Part shown: in pieces, positions 61,939 to 64,000 of the stretch
Layout: each line of letters opens with the position of its first letter
How positions within the stretch are numbered: the first letter of the stretch is position 1
Source of the DNA: Dyadobacter jiangsuensis
GTDB taxonomy: Bacteria > Bacteroidota > Bacteroidia > Cytophagales > Spirosomataceae
DNA length: 64,000 nucleotides
Direction: 5' to 3'
Assembly (NCBI RefSeq): GCF_003014695.1
Contig: NZ_PYAS01000006.1
Span: 310,001-374,000 of the forward strand
Program-made: the position numbers and the translations under genes
Notes under the pieces: generated by a model
What the model was told of the DNA's origin: nothing
What the model saw: the letters and a program-made list of their open reading frames with translations, nothing else
The model's database searches: none

Positions 61939-63456
61939 TTACCAGTTCTTGCGGATACCGATGTAGCCACCGGTCCTTCTCGTAAAAATATCGCCCTGAT
62001 CGGTAGCCACGCGGGCGACAACGCTGGTGCGTTTCAAACCCGGAACTGCATATTGTGCTCCTAAAACCGATGAAAACTGGCCTCTCGGCGGATCGAAATC
62101 GGCACCTGGTGTTCCGAAGTTTTTGCTGTAAGAGAGTTTCAATGTAAGCGCCAGCGAACGGCCGATTCTCCCCTGTGCACCCAGGTAACATACATTCACC
62201 CGGTTATTGGGAAAATACCTGTAATTCCCGAGTTTCGACTGGTCCATATCCTTGCCGGGAATAATAAACGGCGTGCCCACCGTCCGGCCCTGATACGACC
62301 AGCCTTCGGAATACTGGGTGTGGTTGAAATAGTTGTCGGCCCCCTGGTATTTACTTCCGGGGATGTAAAATTCTGAGCCGGATTGATCTTTGGTCGTGAG
62401 GAATTCCAATGTCAGATGCGTAAGTGCCGCTCCATTTTCCGGCCCCGGCAACAGTTTCAGGTTTACGCCGTAGAGCCCATCAGGAATATTTTTGAAAAGC
62501 ATACTCGAAACATCCTCGAAAGGATGCTGGTGGTATACAAAAAGCCGGTAATGATCGAGTTTTGTCTCGAAAGCGATATCATAACTGCCCAGGTGATTCC
62601 CAACCCGATAGCTGTCAAACGCCCCGTACCCATTCCTCTCGAACCAGTTTTTGGAAGTGAATGCCAGCACCACATTCGGGTAAATAGACCACGACGATGG
62701 CAGCTCACCATTCACGGCCAGTTCGGGATGAAGTTTCAGGTAATCCGAATGCCCCGCCCACATCACATTGTGATTCAGGCCAAGGAAAAACTTGTTTTTG
62801 TGTTTGCCCAACCTCAGATACAAAAACTTCTGATGCAACCGCACCCCCTGGATGTAGTCCGTATTGAACCACCCATGCGCGAATCCCGCATGGACAGCCA
62901 CGAAGTTCCCGGTGAATTTCAGCGGGGAAAAGCCCACGGTACCGATCTGCACTTTGGGTATCGGTAACGAATTCCCCGAAACTGCATAAAAGCCCGACGA
63001 CATAGTGGTATCGCCCAGCCCCATTACCTCGCGCCTGCGCCCTACCCACAGCTCCACGCGCTTGAAGCGCACGCTCGCATGCGCCTCGGGCAGTACGAAC
63101 TCGAACTTGTTTGCTTTGTTATACACCCCTACCGGGCTCACACCGGCACTCCAATCGAATTTTCGCGGTCTGTTAGTAAGGCTATCGTAGAAAACATAAT
63201 TCCTTCGCGCACTCGCCTGTAACACGCCTGCCGTAGCGCGGTCGGGAACCGCCCCGAACTGGTTGGTCCGAAGCCAGAACGGCGTTTCGCCGTTGGAAGA
63301 CAGGTACGCCCCTGCCTCCACACTCGCTTCGAGGTTGGACACAACCATACTTTTCTGGGCAAAAAGCTGCCCTGAAATAATTGCAAAAACCGCAACGAAA
63401 CTGAAAGTAAAGGTTCTGCGCAAGTGATTCGGATCGATAAAAGTTTCCCTCTGCAA
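61939..63456 (-). CDS. capsule assembly Wzi family outer-membrane protein
   Basis: 505 residues. A basic start and signal peptide end GQLFAQ (about residue 34). It shows the many-stranded barrel of Wzi-like proteins: ASVEAGAYLSSNGETPFWLRTNQFGAVPDRATAG at the start, LWVGRRREVMGLGDTTMSSGFYAVSGNSLPIPK, LGLNHNVMWAGHSD and the C-terminal strands with RGQFSSVLGAQYAVPGL. Wzi anchors capsule polysaccharide to the outer membrane in enterobacteria. In Bacteroidota the family is wider and its ligand unknown. No capsule genes are near. Confidence 0.88.
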   Translation of the reverse strand: MQRETFIDPNHLRRTFTFSFVAVFAIISGQLFAQKSMVVSNLEASVEAGAYLSSNGETPFWLRTNQFGAVPDRATAGVLQASARRNYVFYDSLTNRPRKFDWSAGVSPVGVYNKANKFEFVLPEAHASVRFKRVELWVGRRREVMGLGDTTMSSGFYAVSGNSLPIPKVQIGTVGFSPLKFTGNFVAVHAGFAHGWFNTDYIQGVRLHQKFLYLRLGKHKNKFFLGLNHNVMWAGHSDYLKLHPELAVNGELPSSWSIYPNVVLAFTSKNWFERNGYGAFDSYRVGNHLGSYDIAFETKLDHYRLFVYHQHPFEDVSSMLFKNIPDGLYGVNLKLLPGPENGAALTHLTLEFLTTKDQSGSEFYIPGSKYQGADNYFNHTQYSEGWSYQGRTVGTPFIIPGKDMDQSKLGNYRYFPNNRVNVCYLGAQGRIGRSLALTLKLSYSKNFGTPGADFDPPRGQFSSVLGAQYAVPGLKRTSVVARVATDQGDIFTRRTGGYIGIRKNW

Positions 63457-63518
63457 GATAGGGACGCGCAGAGGAATATTTGTTACCGATGGCCGCGTTT
63501 TAACTTAACGTTAATCGT

Positions 63519-63608
63519 GAGAAAAGGGAGGAGGGAGGATGGAGGAAAGGGAGGATGGAGAAATGACATTCTATTAGGGGCCCTTCCTCCCCTTCCTTCC
63601 CTTCCCCT
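63519..63608. repeat. polypurine/polypyrimidine foldback repeat 3
   Basis: The purine arm is 63519-63563 (GGGAGG/GGATGG units) and the pyrimidine arm 63580-63608 (CCTTCC/CCTCCCC units), with a spacer of 16 nt. It touches the stop codon of the next permease and has the same position (3' end of the gene) as repeats 1 and 2. Confidence 0.7.
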
Positions 63609-64000
63609 CACTCCGCCCGCAAACTCCTGACCGGGTTAATCAACGCAGCCCGGATAGCCTGGAAACTCACGGTCAATAAAGTGATCAACAGCGCTCCCAG
63701 GCCTGTACCTGCGAAAATCCACCAGGATATCTCGGTGCGGTAATAGTAGTTTTGCAGCCAACCGCTCATAAAATACCAGGCGATCGGCCCTGAAATGACG
63801 CACGCCAGCATGACCAACAGGATAAAATCCGTAGAAAGCAGCTGCCACAAATTCGCAATGGATGCGCCCAGTACCTTTCTGATCCCGATTTCCTTGGTAC
63901 GCTGCTCCGCCACGAAAGATGCCAGCCCGAATAGCCCCAGGCAGGAAATAAATATGGCCAGTGCCGTAAAAAAGGAAGCCAGCTTGCCGATCCGCTCCTC
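63608..64000 (-). CDS. ABC transporter permease, MacB/FtsX type (C-terminal part)
   Basis: The last 130 residues of a permease that continues beyond the window. AIFISCLGLFGLASFVAEQRTKEIGIRKVLGASIANLWQLL is the C-terminal FtsX block, followed by two helices and the usual end NPVRSLRAE. The reading frame is open from 64000 to the stop at 63608. It is a sixth MacB-type permease in this window. Confidence 0.88.
   Translation of the reverse strand, partial: EERIGKLASFFTALAIFISCLGLFGLASFVAEQRTKEIGIRKVLGASIANLWQLLSTDFILLVMLACVISGPIAWYFMSGWLQNYYYRTEISWWIFAGTGLGALLITLLTVSFQAIRAALINPVRSLRAE

Overview
The window looks like a piece of the chromosome of a Cytophagales bacterium (Bacteroidota, family Spirosomataceae), most like Dyadobacter. 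The grounds are: a type IX secretion (T9SS) C-terminal sorting domain, several large FtsX/MacB-type permease paralogues, promoters of the Bacteroidota form (TTG, about 20 nt, TAnnTTTG) with no clear Shine-Dalgarno sequences, the order rbfA then LolC/E-type permease, and DUF1361, DUF2911, DUF6427-like and DUF4097 proteins. The genus is an inference. I see no rRNA, tRNA, CRISPR array, transposase or phage gene.

Layout. 0-7.2 kb: end of an unknown protein, GyrI-like protein, M16 peptidase, DUF3820 protein, nicotinate phosphoribosyltransferase, glycyl-tRNA synthetase. 7.4-22.8 kb: an ABC efflux region with three permease paralogues in a row, a DUF433 protein, an MFS exporter, a small exported protein, a membrane-anchored winged-helix regulator, a fourth permease, an ATP-binding subunit and a TolC-type channel. 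No HlyD-type adaptor is present. 22.9-33.7 kb: two outer-membrane barrels, SGNH lipoprotein, FGGY kinase, RecG, DUF2911 protein, a small regulator with a membrane protein, diacylglycerol kinase with DUF1361, and an SMP-30-like/thioredoxin-like pair. 34-39.2 kb: rplU-rpmA, Nfu, an unrecognised protein with a DxDDTA motif coupled to a PaaE-type reductase, and a LacI-type regulator.

39.2-49.8 kb: a compound REP-like repeat, M1 aminopeptidase, LolC/E-type permease, RbfA, a DUF6427-like membrane protein, RpiB, a LOG-family protein, a helix-hairpin-helix protein, DUF4097 protein and two small unknowns. 49.8-57.6 kb: GH1 glycosidase, a secreted three-repeat T9SS protein, a 1-kb gene-free stretch, a DUF885 lipoprotein, a CBM9-like protein and a beta-lactamase-fold hydrolase. 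57.6-64 kb: an AztD-like beta-propeller lipoprotein behind a palindromic operator pair, a small unknown, another permease, a Wzi-family protein and the end of a sixth MacB-type permease.

The best leads are non-coding. GTCCG/CGGAC palindromes followed by a TGGCATA element lie upstream of three ABC genes and suggest a shared enhancer-dependent (sigma-54-like) control. Polypurine/polypyrimidine foldback repeats sit at the 3' ends of three permease genes. A three-fold 10-bp-phased direct repeat precedes the operon of the membrane-bound winged-helix regulator. Two 17-bp palindromes bracket the promoter of the AztD-like gene, and a REP hairpin lies between perfect 15-bp inverted repeats at 39.3-39.6 kb. 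The most interesting protein lead is the DxDDTA protein plus reductase pair at 35.6-37.7 kb.
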